A stretch of DNA of 64,000 nt from Protopterus annectens (lineage: Eukaryota; Chordata; Ceratodontiformes; Protopteridae). The notes beneath the pieces were generated by a model, which saw only the letters and a list, made by a program, of their open reading frames with translations, did not search any database and had not been told where the DNA came from. Where the stretch lies: positions 1,011,314,792-1,011,378,791 of the forward strand of contig NC_056726.1 in assembly GCF_019279795.1 (NCBI RefSeq), given 5' to 3'. Below are positions 24,501-36,680 of the stretch, one piece after another. A program made the position numbers and the translations under genes. Positions within the stretch are counted from its first letter, which is position 1. Every line of letters begins with the position of its first letter.

Positions 24501-25610
24501 GCATAAGTAAAAACAAATGTAAATAATTCCTGAGCAACAAAAGCTACTACAACTCTTCAAATAGCAAGTGTTATCAGTAGGAAGTCTTCTTTACAGTGAT
24601 AACAGGCAGTGCATTTAGTCTCTTCCATACTGTAATTTATTATAATGCACAGAACCCCCAAATTATATTTTTCTAAACTTTCACAGATGTTCTTATCTTG
24701 AAAATTATGCAACATAGACATATATTACTAGGATATTTTTGTTAACCAGACATAAGCTTTCACATGACAACTTTTTTTTTTTTATTATAAGTACATGTTT
24801 ATTGAGATATTACAGGAATATGAAAATGTTTAATTGTATAATTAGCAATACAGCTAATATTGGCCATCTCTAAAGATGTGTACCTAATGCCATTCAACAA
24901 TTTGCAAGTTATTTGTTTTTTAAAGTATTACGTACATATGGACATTTTGTGTATTTTCATAATTACTAACAAACAACTAGCAATATTTCCAGTATAGTGT
25001 GATATAAACCAGCATTTTCAGGGAATTGTTCTGTCTCCCACATTGGTGTTTCACACTGTACACCTCAATAAAATGCAGGTTTGTCAGTTCTGAAAATATT
25101 AACATAAATATGAATAATAAGTGACAAAGATTAATTTCTCCACTGCAGGACATCCTAGACTAAATCTTAGTGTCATTTTGTTAATAACTCCTTGCCTTTT
25201 GTAATATTGCCTATTATTAGTAGGTAAGTAACTTGGTTAAAGAATCCATGATCAAAAAAAGGTTTGGATGCCGTAAGGAGGTATGGGTTTGAACTGGAAG
25301 TATACAAAAAAGTGTTTGAGGCTTGAGTGAATTAAGGGATCCTCTCTCTATTTTATGCTGTAAAATTTAAACTGGTCTCCACTCAAGTCTTTGACTTCTG
25401 TAGAGTTAAAATTCTTTTCTGGAAAGAATCTCTTTCTGGTGGCTGTGACTTCAGCCAGAGGGAGTTCTGAATTGCAAGCACTTTCAGTTGATCTTCGGTA
25501 TTTTATCTTCCACAAAGACTGGATTCTCTCTTTACTAGCCTGATATCATTATTAGAAAATATGGGCTCCATCAATACATTCATCTTCCAGTCTTCTTTCT
25601 TCAGTACTTT
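21540..25610 (+). mobile_element. DIRS-like fossil, heavily decayed
   Basis: Scattered plus-strand protein traces in DIRS order: a gag-like stretch around 21690-21860, a stretch near 23100-23170 recalling the DIRS motif APFWxxxxWFSxLL, and a tyrosine-recombinase trace FLVAVTSARGSSELQALS at about 25434-25488 (compare the better DIRS at 34780-34830). It is broken in very many places, and terminal repeats were not found. It looks much older than the element at 30368-39905. Boundaries are approximate and the assignment is tentative. Confidence 0.4.
24189..24373. repeat. Cluster of four hairpins
   Basis: Four inverted repeats in 185 bases: ACGGAGA/TCTCCGT (24189-24210), TATGTTAAA/TTTAACATA (24223-24244), a perfect 12-bp stem 24302-24313 with 24318-24329 and loop GGCT, and a 15-bp stem GTTATACTAATGGAA (24336-24350) with 24359-24373. 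The word TATGTTAAA recurs five times. This resembles a non-autonomous foldback element, but I could not define its ends or a target duplication. Confidence 0.6.
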
Positions 25611-26337
25611 AACCATGGAGAATACTCTCTTCAGTGTTTGGGCATGTACAATTGGTTTACAATTATGGCCACAAGACTAGGCCTGTCGGGGAAATGATTT
25701 GTCATTGTTTTCTAATTAAAAAAAAATGGATGCAAAGTATCTAGGATCACATTAACAAGTGGTTGTCGTGACTACCGTCAGTCTTATTATGCCATAAACT
25801 AAATCTCTTCAATTCTAAAGACTCGCTGCACAAGAGTAATAACTATATCGCTAGCTTTTTTTCCCAGAAAGCAGTTCTTTTTGTGCAGCAAGTTCTTGGT
25901 CTTTTTGTAACACTTTTGTAAGCAGTATAAGCTGGATATGATATCTGGGCCCTGGTCTTTCTTTTTGGGCTACTGCATAAGGAGTGCGTTCTCAAAAGGA
26001 AAATCATCTGGGATGATTAGCTTGGGAATCTGTCCTGCTGTTAATGAGGATAAACCTGAAAGTTATGTACTTAGCAATGTAATATGTTTGTAAGAGAAGC
26101 TCCATCATCCGTAACATAACTACTCTGCTTCCTCCTTCTGCATTAGATCTAGAGACATGATGTTAAACAGTTTTCTCACTAAAATGCATCTTGCAACAAA
26201 TCTGGAGGGTAATGGTATCAAGATGCATCATGGGATAAGGGAAGAGACCAAGGAAGGCTATGGAAGGTTTACATGCCAATCTGTCCTAATACCTGCTGGC
26301 TTTAGTCCTCATGTTACCAAGGATGGACCTGGTCTTC
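25611..26337. other. Unassigned spacer
   Basis: No coding or repeat signature recognised between the DIRS-like fossil and the partial R4-like copy. Confidence 0.4.
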
Positions 26338-26559
26338 TAGTTCTGTCACTATGCTAAGGTCATTCCTTTCATTTTTGTCTATTACAAAGTCATTCACTTC
26401 TAAGTTCTCTTAACATAGCTGCACAAAAATCAACCATTTTTGATGTTACAATTTCACTGATGTCCTTCTATTTTCATGTTGCAGTATTCCAACTTTTGGG
26501 TTTTCCTCTCTTGCTACTTGAATGTCTGGCCAGTATACAAAGCTTTTAGTCTCTGCTAG
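26338..26559 (-). mobile_element. R4/Dong-like LINE, 5' end only, in tandem with the next copy
   Basis: This 220-base piece is about 90 percent the same, by eye, as 30238-30460. It holds the 5' leader and the first codons (the start MNDFVIDKNE) of the R4-like element. It lies head-to-tail with the 3' UTR of the main copy, with the junction at about 26559-26560, and then stops at about 26338. The leader part (26440-26559) is also shared with the DIRS terminal repeats. Confidence 0.7.
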
Positions 26560-26658
26560 TTTTTAATTTCTCCAAGTCTTTTGGGTTTCTAATACCATGG
26601 TGGGAATGGACCCCATTCTTGTCAAAGTACAATTAAAGTTCATAAAGTTAGTATTGTT

Positions 26659-27315
26659 TCACTCTTTGATGTTAGCCAAAAGTACTCTTCGCAGCACCCG
26701 CAATGTGCCCAGTAATGACTCCTCCTGCAATGTGTACGGTGTTACATGAATTGGTAACATATCTAAATAAAATTGTAAATTCTTTTTTATAAGACCTGTT
26801 TCTCCAACTACTATTGGAACTGTCTGGGTATCTTTCTTCCACTTGGCTCTAGTTTCTGCCTGCAGATCAAGATATTTTATGACTTTGTGTTTCTCTGTAT
26901 GCAAGACACTGTAGTCACTAGGTGTGGCGATTTCAATGATCAATGTCACTTTTGTCTTCTTTTCTTGGACCACTATATCCGGTTTTCTAGGATCTATCTT
27001 TTGAACTATTGGTATAGGGTGATCCCATGTGATATAAACTTCATCATTTTCTATGATACTTTGTGGCTCATGTTTCCAGTGTTTTTCAGCCACTTCAATA
27101 CCATAATGTTTGCACAATCTCCAGTGTAACAGTCTCACCACATTATTATGCCTTTCAGTATACAGTCCCACTGCCATTAGTGCATAGCAAACAGCAACAA
27201 GGTGTGTGACTGTTTCCAGTTTGGTTTTACAAAATCTGCATATGTCTGTTTCTCCCACATGTTCAATGGACTTTGTAAACCAGCGTGTACGTAGTCCACT
27301 ATCTTGGGCCACCAA
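26659..27315 (-). pseudogene. R4-like C-terminal domain with restriction-like endonuclease
   Basis: An open stretch of 218 codons. It begins near a zinc-binding knuckle Cys-X2-Cys-X6-His-X4-Cys (ICRFCKTKLETVTHLVAVC). It continues through a PIVQKIDPRKPDIVVQEKK block, where the Pro-Asp (RKPDIVV) fits the PD of the PD-(D/E)XK nuclease. The core strand VTLIIEIATPSDYSV and TVPIVVGETGLIKKNL follow, and it ends LRVLRRVLLANIKE. This order (Cys-His knuckle, then PD...(D/E)XK-like core) is the signature of RLE-bearing LINEs and would make the first-strand nick. This part of the element is uninterrupted. Confidence 0.75.
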
Positions 27316-27465
27316 TATTAACCTTTCATTTCTTGATGTGAATTCACCTATCCTTAACCATTCCTCCGTTCATTCTTAATCAACATCAGGCTCTTCCAGA
27401 AGTTTTCTATGCTTGCAACTATATGTTTTTTCCACATTTCTTGCCTTCTCATCTGGTCCTTCACC

Positions 27466-28881
27466 TTATATTTTCTTTTGTTTCTTAGCACATTCAGTTG
27501 CTGCCTGTTTTTTATCTACTGGTTTGATTTCCATTCCTGCTTGACGTCGATATGCTTCTGCTAAATTAAGCAGAGATGTCATCTTAGATTTATTCTCCTC
27601 ATGTTTCAAAACGTTCACTAAATTTGGATCCTGTGAGGTCAGCAGGTATGTGTGGAGTCCCACGATTGCAGATCTGTACATGTAATCGATTTCAAGGAGG
27701 TCCATCCCTCCTTCAAAACGAGGAATATATAATCTTGGTATGCACTGTTTTTTATAAATCATTTGGTGAGCATGAAGCATCCTTCTTGTTTTAATATCCA
27801 ATATACCCAATACTTTTTGGGGCCAGTCAATCATTCCAAAACTATAAGTTAGGACAGGAAGAACAAATTGATTTATGGCTTGGATCTTGTTCCTAGATAT
27901 CATTGCTGTTTTCAGAATTAATTTAAGTCTTCTAAAGTACTCCTTACTGAGCTTTATTCACATTTGTTCATGTTTTATTGCTGATCCTTCATCAATTCCC
28001 AAGTATTTATACACTCCCTCTTGCTCAAGTTCTTTTATATCACATTCTTGTCCCAAACTGATGGTTTCCTGGAGCTGCAGTTTTCTTTATTTAAAGGTTG
28101 CTCTTGCACATTTATCAAGTCCAAATGACATTGCAATATCATCTGAAAAAGTTTTGACAGCCTGCAGCTGTGCTTTCAGTTCATCATCTGATGAGCTATA
28201 CAGTTTTAAATCATCGACAAAGAGAAGATGAGAAGTCATTAGACTTTATTGTTTTCTAGAAGCCAAATTGTAGCCATGGCCAAAGCTGTTAAGTAAACAG
28301 CTTAATGGATTAATGGCAAGGCAAAATAGCAACGGTGACAGTGAGTCACTCTGGAATATCTCCCTTTGAATTTTTATCCCTGGGATAATAATTTGTCCTT
28401 TATCATGACTTAATTGCAAAGTGGTCTTCCACTGTTTCATTGTTACTGTAATGTAGTCAATCAGTGTAGGGTGTATCTTATACATTTTTAAGCACTCTTT
28501 TATCCATGAATTTGGGATACTATCAGATGCTTTTTTGTAGTCAATCCATGCCATACTTAGATTCTTCCACTCTTTACAGTTCTCCACTATAACTTTATTT
28601 AACAACAAATGATCCTTTGTTCCATGTGACTTTCTTTTATTGCCCTTTTGTTCTACTGCCATAATTGAGTTTTCTTCTAAATGACTATAAACTCTGTCGG
28701 CGTCAATTCCTATGTATATTTTGTATGTTGTTGGAAGACAAGTTATTGCTCTATAATTTTTAGGGTAGCTTGCAGGTTCACTCTTAAGTAAGAGCATTGT
28801 TTTTCCTGTTGTTAACCAGTGTGGTGCATGTTCGAGGTGTGCATATAAATAGTTCTTACTCATAGCTAAATCCTTGTGCAA
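27466..28881 (-). pseudogene. R4-like reverse transcriptase
   Basis: RT split over frames. At 28881-28246: AHLEHAPHWLTTGKTMLL, LPTTYKIYIGI, NLSMAWIDYKKASDSIPNSW (first catalytic Asp) and IFQSDSLSPLLFCLAINPL. After a frame change near 28248 comes the catalytic LLFVDDLKLYSSS, with FVDD at 28210-28221. The thumb continues to 27903-27466 with INQFVLPVLTYSFGMIDWP and YIPRFEGGMDLLEIDYMYRS. The palm residues are kept. These wordings are typical of RLE-type LINE RTs. Confidence 0.78.
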
Positions 28882-29225
28882 AGAAGTTAATACTTTAAGC
28901 CAAAAGTTAGGTACTGCATTTGGACCTGGGGTTTTTCAGTTAGAGGCTTTTCTCAACCTTATTTCAATCTCTCTGGCTGTTATTTCATCCCGTTTCCTAT
29001 CCTGTACCTTTAAACTTCTTTTACTTCTCTCCATTTAGCGTCTTTGTTATGTTCCACAGGATCTTCATAGATACTTATCCAAAATGTTTCTACTTCCACT
29101 TTTTTTTTTGGCGGTCTTTCAATTCCTTTTACCTTATTTCCCAGTTCTCTATAAAACTTTTTTGGGTCATCAATAAATTGCTTATTTTGTGCTTTTCCCT
29201 TATATTTATCTTCGTATCATCCAAG

Positions 29226-29350
29226 TGTGCCTTTGTTGAAGGTTGGGTGTCGAGCTGGCACCTCGGCACCATAAAAATCTACTGCCAGTCATTAGCGGAC
29301 CAGAGTTCCATTGTGGCAAACCCTAACCAGGAAAAGCCGAAAGAAGAATA
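29226..29350 (+). mobile_element. tRNA-derived SINE, 3' part, in the R4-like LINE
   Basis: The last 125 bases of the SINE seen complete at 40843-41072. It runs from TGTGCCTTTGTTGAAGG to the RTE-like end CCCTAACCAGGAAAAGCC and GAAAGAAGAA. It is 5'-truncated, so the tRNA-like head is missing. It interrupts the R4-like coding sequence. Confidence 0.8.
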
Positions 29351-29690
29351 ATATCTATGTCTTTCCGTCTGTTTTGTAATTTTTAGTTTATCTCCAATAG
29401 TGCATAATAGATCCTGGTCTGTTCTAATACTGCGCATTGCTTTATTCACGTTTATCTTTCTTAGTATTTTTGTTGATCTGTTCTCTCTTCTATAATCTTC
29501 TAACAATGGCACTTCTTGTCTTAGCTGCTTTATAGTTTTCTCTATTCGATATTTCCATGATGGTATTCACCCCCCCCTTTCCCTCGCTACCCTGTGTTCC
29601 AGTGGTAGAACTTTATCAGTTATTAATTTAGCTGCACAGTAATATATTCTGTTTACTTCTGTTATATCGTATGGATCTCTATGGACAGTC

Positions 29691-30302
29691 CTAATTACTG
29701 TTCATTTGTTTTATCAAGCTTCTGACTTTTGGGGTTTTATTAACCTTCTGCAGCCTGTTTCTCTCATTGATCTTGATAAATCTGTTTTTGTCTATTAAAT
29801 CAAGCAACTCTTCTCTTAACTCCTTTTCTTCAAAACTGAGGGCACATCCCTTGTTTTCCATTTCCTGTGGGCATTCTATAGAAAGTTCTATAGCATCTTC
29901 CTGTGACACATTCTCTTCAATTTCATCCTGTGTCATCTGTTGTTCTGTCATGTGGGAACTCACTGGCCTATCACTCCTCAACATTGACTGCATCAGAGTT
30001 TCCACAGTTTCATGTTCCTTTCCTTGCTGTCTAGCTTCAAATGAACGTTTATACTGGTTTCCTATGGAAGGATCCAAAATATCTTGATATGGCACTTGAC
30101 CAATTGCTTTTTGTTCCACTGGTTTTTCCTTAATTTGGATATCCATTGCTCTGTCCTGTTGTGGTTTCTGCATTTGATTTTTTACACTGAATCCTTCTGT
30201 TTGCAACTGTTCCATTACCTTAATTTCTATTTCTTTGTCTTCTAATTCTGTCACTATGCTAAGTTCATTAGTTTCATTTTTGTCTATTACAAAGTCATTC
30301 AC
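29691..30302 (-). pseudogene. R4-like N-terminal region
   Basis: 203 codons beginning MNDFVIDKNETNELSI. It is rich in Glu, Lys and Gln, with no zinc finger or other domain I can see. It ends at a stop near 29691, while related coding (ENRSTKILRKINVNKAMRSI) continues from about 29512. The same start is present in the partial copy at 26338. I call this start because both copies share it. In related elements this region precedes DNA-binding motifs, but none is visible here. Confidence 0.55.
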
Positions 30303-30656
30303 TTCTAAGTTCTCTTAACATAGCTGCATAAAAATCAACCATTTTTAACGTTACAATCTCACTGAGGTCTGTTTTCATGTTGCAGTATTCCAACTTTTGG
30401 ATTTTCCTCTCTTGCTACTCAAATGTCTGGCCAGTATACAAAGCTTCTAGTCACTGCTAGCTATGTAGGACATCTGATGTTGGCCCAGGGAATGTGGACC
30501 ATAAAAGTGATGTCTGCATATACCTTTCCTCAGAACTTCTCTGACACCAGTCGAACATCAGCATTCCTGCCGTTTTGCTTCGGATCTTCTCTAAAGATAA
30601 GTACCCCATTGGGGACATTTTGTTTCCTTTTGTCACTGTATACTTGCTAGCATTAC

Positions 30657-32440
30657 ATGTCATCCAGGAAGGGAAAGTGCAAGTGCGGTCTTCAGATCTC
30701 CAATAAGGACACCCACGATCTTTGCCTTTTCTGTCTAGGGCCATCACACGACCATCTTTCCTGTGTGATCTGTCAGGCCTTTGTTTCAAAAACGCTACAA
30801 AGTCACCTACACACGCTAAATATATATTTAGAAAATCAGCATCTCAAATGCTTAGGTTTAGGGATGGAAGGATAATCGGCTCAGCCCATGGAATCACCTA
30901 TAAAGAAGGCCAAGGTTTCCAGGCCAGAAGTTGCTACTGCTGCCCCTCCTGCGGCTGACATTCACCTGGTGGAACGTTTGGAGTCTGCTGACGTAGGTAT
31001 ATTGGGAACCCCTCGGGATGTCGCAGAACCTCATGCAGAAGGTACATCTCAGGAAGGTTTGCAGACGTCACCTTGTGACCACTGGTTCTGATGGCTGCCC
31101 AGACAGGCCTTCCCTCTGCTACTCTAACTACTGAATCTAGGCCTTATTCAGACACTAGGCCTTTTTCTGGCCTTACTCCTCCTAGGCCTTCCTAGAAAAA
31201 GAAAGCCAAGTCCAAACATCTCTCTCCATCTCCTGAAGGCCAACCAGATTGGCAGATATTTTCACAGAGCTTCTTTAATGCCTTTATGGCTCTAAGGCCT
31301 GCCATGCCTGGATCCCCACAGGCCAGGCCTCCTCTTATTAGTCCCACGCCTCAAGCCATTCTTCCTAAAACTGAGGATTCCTCAGACTCCTTCTCTTAAG
31401 ACTCCCTCTCTTATTCCTCCCAGATGCCCTCTCCTCCTCACTATGCTTCCACAGAGGATGACTCTGTTGAGGCTGATTCCTCAGCTGAGGGTCTCACCTT
31501 TGGGGAGACAATTACCAAAATGAGGGAATTTTTTAAATGGGATTCTTCTGAGATGTCTTAGGTGCAAAAAAGATATTATGAGTTTCTGTAGATGGAGACC
31601 CCTGCTCCTTCTGCAATCCCCCCAGTATTACTAGCATTCATGGATGGCTTCAGTGCTGCATGTCTTAACCCTGACTAACAACCACCTGCTCCCATGAGAC
31701 CTGACAGGTTCTACAAGGTCCCTGAAGGTGCTGCATTTTTGATTAAATGTCCAGTAGCTGATCCTGCCACTCTTTCAGTACCAGCAGATAAGCCATCCAA
31801 ATTACTGACCTCTACCTCAGTTCTCCCCACTGACAAGGACAGTAAGGTCACGGAGAGCATTGGTAAGAAAGTTTGCACTTCCTCTACCCTGGCCTTCAGG
31901 GCAGTAAACTACTAAACACACATGTCCAACTAGGCCTTGGCACTTCTGTCTCAGGTCACCAAACTCTTGGCTGACCTCCAAGATTCTGCTTCCAAGGCAC
32001 ACATTTTTAATCTTATTACTCTCTTATCCCAGGTCACCAGGCACTCTATTTGTTGCAGCTATGATGCTGCAGAAGCCTCTGCTACATCAGCTGCCTCTGC
32101 CTCAGTCTTGAGACAATACTCTTGGATAAGGCTTCAGCCCTTACCTGATGATATTAGAGCAAAATAAATGGATGCTTCCCTGGATAACTCTGCTCTTTTT
32201 GGTTCCAAAGTGGCTGAGCTATTCAAGACCCCTCAGGCAAAAGGGAAAGAGCTGCAAGACCTTAAACATCTATTTGTTTCCCCATTCCCAAATTTTATAA
32301 GAACTATCCATCAAAGACACAGTTCATTAGAAAGCATTCTGTCCCAGCTCCTCTGGCTAGAGGCAGAAAAGGTGCAAGGAAACAGAAGACTTCCTCTAAT
32401 TTTGCTCAAACTCCTGCCCAGAAAGCTCCCTTTCAGGATA
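30657..32440 (+). pseudogene. DIRS gag-like region (fossil)
   Basis: The first coding part of the DIRS fossil. It opens with a Cys-rich start (KCKCGLQISNKDTHDLCLFC then LGPSHDHLSCVICQAF) like the zinc-binding N-terminus of DIRS gag proteins. It closes with a conserved stretch containing RQYSWIRLQPLPDDIRAKM and KELQDLKHLF. Fossil, broken. Confidence 0.7.
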
Positions 32441-32469
32441 AGGGAGGTAACCTGTAACTGCCTGCCTTC

Positions 32470-34130
32470 ACTATCCCCCCCAAACTCCATTCCCCTATCC
32501 CTTAGGCTCTCTCACTGTCTGTCCCTTTGGCAATTCATCACCTCAGACAGATGGGTCCTATCTATTATAGAAAAGGGCTACTTCATGTTTTGGGTCATTC
32601 TTCCTTCTCCCACAGGGATTCCCCAACCACCCAAAGACCAACTACATATTTTCCAGCCTGGCATAGACAGCCTCCTTTCTCAAAGAACCATACAACCAAT
32701 TCCTCCAGGGGAGCAAGGGAGGAGGTTTTATTCAAGGCTCTTTCTGGTGCCCAGGAAGGATGGACCCTGGAGGCCTATCCTGCACCTCTCCCACCTAAAC
32801 CTGTTTTTAAAGGTTCCCACTTTTGTATGCTGATTCTTCAAACTCTTTGCTGATAACTCAAGGATTTCTAGGCCCTTAGACATAAAGGACACCTACCTCC
32901 ACATACCTATCAGGTCCAGCTACAGGAAATTCCTGCAGTTTGCTGTTGGTTCCTCACACTTTCATTTCTTGGCCTTGCCCTTTGGACTATGTACTGTACC
33001 AAGGGTCTTCACCAAATGCCTGGCACCTGTAGTGCCCTTCTGCAGAGTCCAAGGGATCCAAATTCTCCCATACCTGGACGACCTTCTGATTCAGGCATAA
33101 TGTCCCAAATCTCTACACAGCCAACTCCTCCAAGTCATCTTCCTACTTCAGGCTGTGGGATTCAACATAAACTTTCCCAAATCCAACCTGAATCCTTCCC
33201 AGGACCAGGTTTACCTGGGCTGCAGAATAAGGACAGATGTTATGAAGGCATTCCTCCCGCCCCAGAAAGTGGATACTCTGACCCAATATGTGGCAACTGT
33301 CCTCAAAGCCACTGCTTTCACAGCCAGACAATACCTCAGGTTGCTGGGTTACATGGCCTCCACTATTCCCACGCTTCCTCTGACAAGGCTGCACATGAGG
33401 AAATTGCAATGGTACCTAAAGTCCCTACGGACCCAACACTCAAACCCCTTGGACTTCATCATCCCTTTCCTCCCATGTCTGTGGAAGGAAGTTCTGTGGT
33501 AGTTAAACCAGATGATGTTCAACCCAGGACTTCCAATGCAACCCCTTCCCCCCTGTCCAGGAGATGTACACAGATGTCTCAGATCTGGGCTTGGGGGCTA
33601 CATTGGGCAGCTAGAAAGTTCAGGGTACCTGGTCCCGCACTTTTAGGAGGGAACACATCAACATCAGGGAAGTGAGAGCTATCATATCTGCCTTGACAGC
33701 CTTTCTTCATGCCCTAAAACAAGGGAGCCTGAAATTGTTCACCGACAATACTACAGTGCTTTGGTATGTAAAAAATAGGGAGAACCAAATCCTATTTCCT
33801 TTGCATACTTACTCTCCAGGCATGGGATCTGGCAGTCCAACATGGAATCTCCCTGATGGCAGTCTATATCCCTTCAGCTCAGAACATTCAGGCAGACACC
33901 TTGAGCAGGTCCATGTTGCAATCCCATGAATGGATGCTTCACAGGGAGATGTTTCTGGATATTGTCCACAGGTGGGATACACCTCAAATAGATCTGTTTG
34001 CCTCCCCTTTGAACAGACAACTACAACTATTTTGCTCCAGGCTACCCAGTCCCTTAGCAAGGGCAATGGATGCCTTCTCCATCTTACGGAAGGGGATGTT
34101 TCTGTATATATTCCCCCCTTCCCACTAATT
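32470..34130 (+). pseudogene. DIRS reverse transcriptase / RNase H region (fossil)
   Basis: Recognised by RFYSRLFLVPRKDGPWRPIL and HLSHLNLF (RT fingers), DVMKAFLPPQKVDTL and TARQYLRLLGYMAS (RT to RNase H connection), and the RNase H end with QNIQADTLSR and WDTPQIDLFASPLNRQLQLF. This wording and order are diagnostic of DIRS. Fossil, broken. Confidence 0.8.
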
Positions 34131-34339
34131 CAAAAACTCCTGCTGAAGATACAGCAGGGCAGACCAAAAATCTTGCTGGTGACTCCATTTTGGCCAAGAC
34201 AGCATTGGCTTTCCATCCTTCTGCAATTATTCAGGGGCAATTACCAAAAGCTACCTCACAAAGTGGACCTTCTCCCCCAGGACAAGGGATCCTTAATCCA
34301 TCCCCACCTGGAATCTCTGAATCTAACCCTGTGGGTGAT

Positions 34340-34978
34340 AGAATTGTGATCCCTTCAAGGTGCCTTTACACTGAGGACATGCTTGCAGTCCCGCAGGAGG
34401 CCAGGAAACCTAATACCAGGAGATCTTATCTGTCTAAATGGAAGATGCTCTCCATGTGGTGTCAGCAAAGACAGCTAGACCCATTAAAAACAGAGGTCTC
34501 ATTAGTGCTGTACTGTCTGTGCGAATTACTCCATGCAGGGTTGGCATATTCTTCTGTTAAGGCTCACCTCACTGCTGTTTCAGCCTTTCTGCCTCTTGAT
34601 CCTCCTCTAGCCTCCCGTCTCCCTTCTACGTTATTCCTTAAGGGAGCGCTACACCGCAGACCCCCCTAGGAGGCAGATCGCTTCTCCTTGGGATCTGAAC
34701 TATGTTCTAGAAAAATTCATTGTTCCCCCATTTGAACCAGACTCCAAGGCTTCTCTGAAACATTGTACCTGGAAAACTGTACTCATGGTGGCCCTCACAT
34801 CAGCCAGGAGAATGTCAGACCTTGATGACCAACCCTTCCTTTATGCCCAAGGTGGTCAATGAGTTATCCCTAAATCAGGGTATTCACCTGACCACCTTTT
34901 ATCCTCATCCCCAAAATGACAGTGAGAGAGTCATGGATTCCCTTGATGTTCACAGACAGCTGAGATTGTACCTTGACA
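34340..34978 (+). pseudogene. DIRS tyrosine recombinase, first part (fossil)
   Basis: Contains the N-terminal core-binding part (TRRSYLSKWKMLSMWCQQ and SSVKAHLTAVSAFLP) and the start of the catalytic domain (KTVLMVALTSARRMSDL, with the first catalytic Arg region). The domain continues at 39125-39510 beyond the hAT insertion. Fossil. Confidence 0.75.
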
Positions 34979-35260
34979 CAGTGGTATAGCTAGGGGAGGG
35001 CAAGATGGGTGGTCCACACATGGTGGCACTTGTTAAAGGTAGCAGACTTCAAAAGGACTAATTAAATTAAAAAAAAAAACCTTCATAACAGTAGAATGGC
35101 AACATCTTCTCCATTAAGGAGAACCATGAGCACGCTGCCACGGATGTAAACCTGTCCAGTCATTCTGCAGTGCATCTCACGTATGCATGCTACCATGGAC
35201 ATACACTAAGGCATTCCACACTTGCGTGTGGAATTTAAAACAGTTTTTCCAGTAAGAGGT

Positions 35261-35411
<151 letters not shown>

Positions 35412-36015
35412 AGCCATCGTTCTTCAGAAGAGACGCTTCTGACAGTCAGAATGTTCCCAAACCAGTAAAACCTGCCTATTGCTTCTTCAAGTAAGATTGC
35501 TTAAAAGGAGGTTCATGTAATACCTGTAGAGCCCCTGTGACTAACACAACCAGTGTCTAGAGGAATTCCTCTGATCACATCCATCTGAATGAAACTGTGT
35601 TGATGAGCTACACAGGACAACACCAGCCCTTTCTGTCCCTGCAGTGCTTTAGAAACAAGAAAGACACTGACCTTGAATTACCTTCTGACACCTGCATAGT
35701 CATTCACAAAACAGGGCATGTAACCCAGGAATGTTAAGAGCAAGCTTGTCAGTGTGAAAGAGGTGGCTGCAATCATTTGTCCTGCAAGCTTTCAGGCAAC
35801 TATTCATGACTAGCGTTTTGAAGGAGCAGTAGATAGTGTAGCTGTGATGTGGCATATGAGCAAGAGGTGAGTCCACAGCCATATCCTCCCTGTAAGCAGG
35901 CCATGCAGCTCTAGATCCTGCCTGTCAACATGAACATGCATCTGCTAGCAGTGAGTGCCTTTTGAAATGTTAAGGACCTTGTAATTGGGATGGAAATAGA
36001 AGAAATGAAAGTGAG

Positions 36016-36243
36016 CATGATAGGGAATATATATCATGATAGGGAATATATATCATGATAGGGAATGTATATAATGATAGGGAATGTATATCATGATAGG
36101 GGATATATATAATGATAGGGAATATATATCATGATAGGGAATATATATCCTGATAGGGAATGTATATAATGATAGGGAATATATATCATGATAGGGAATG
36201 TATATAATGACAGGGAATATATATCATGATAGGGAATATATAG
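36016..36243. repeat. 19-bp minisatellite, 12 copies
   Basis: Twelve head-to-tail copies of a 19-bp unit close to CATGATAGGGAATATATAT, with variants at the first base (C/A) and at the A/G of AATATA versus AATGTA. The array is 228 bases, an exact multiple of the unit, so slippage is recent. Confidence 0.95.
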
Positions 36244-36419
36244 TTAAGTCTGAGTTTGCCTCCTACTGCAAGGTACAGCATTCTTGGAGTTGGTGTATAT
36301 AAGTATCAGGGGTTTGAGGGAAAGAAGTGTGAAAGGGTGATGCCTCCCTGCAAAAAAATTCTTTAAAGGTAAAACAGCAATTTTTTGGAGTTCACTGTTT
36401 TATTACAGACTTCCAGGTT

Positions 36420-36680
36420 ATTTTTCAAACCGTCAGAACTCCCACAGTTGATTCCCATTCTTCCGAAAAGCGCTACAACCAACTTGTATCTGTGCATCTC
36501 AAACATAGCTGCAGGCCACCTAAGCTCCCTGAGAGACCAATGGAAATGAGACAAGAAGTCTTTCTTGAGATTATAAAGCAGTGGTGTACTCTAGACATTA
36601 ATCTGTTTGCATTTCCACACAGCTGTCAGCTGAAGATAATTTGCTTTCATAACTTCTGTCCAGGAGAATTGGTGTAATTG
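36420..36680 (+). mobile_element. DIRS-like RNase H scrap (fossil)
   Basis: A short fossil with traces of the DIRS RNase H end (LDINLFAFPHSCQLKIICF, compare IDLFASPLNRQLQLF at 33988). It is a different, more diverged subfamily from the host DIRS, sitting inside the hAT insertion. Broken. Confidence 0.55.

Larger units (their letters stand above)
26560..30340 (-). mobile_element. R4/Dong-like LINE with restriction-like endonuclease
   Basis: A minus-strand site-specific-type LINE: an N-terminal acidic region, a central RT and a C-terminal restriction-like endonuclease in place of an N-terminal APE domain. The order on the minus strand is N-terminus (30302-29691), a region split by a SINE (29225-29351), RT (28881-27466) and endonuclease (27315-26659). 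The frame changes between most of these blocks, so the copy is dead. I assign it to the R4/Dong group because the RLE-type C-terminus and the RT wording fit that group. NeSL- or R2-like relatives are alternatives. Confidence 0.7.

Noticed and set aside
29767-30087. 106-codon plus-strand Ser-rich frame
   Set aside because: It is a shadow of the Glu-rich R4-like N-terminus on the minus strand.
36016-36243. CRISPR-like array
   Set aside because: The units are contiguous with no spacers, so this is a minisatellite in a eukaryotic genome.
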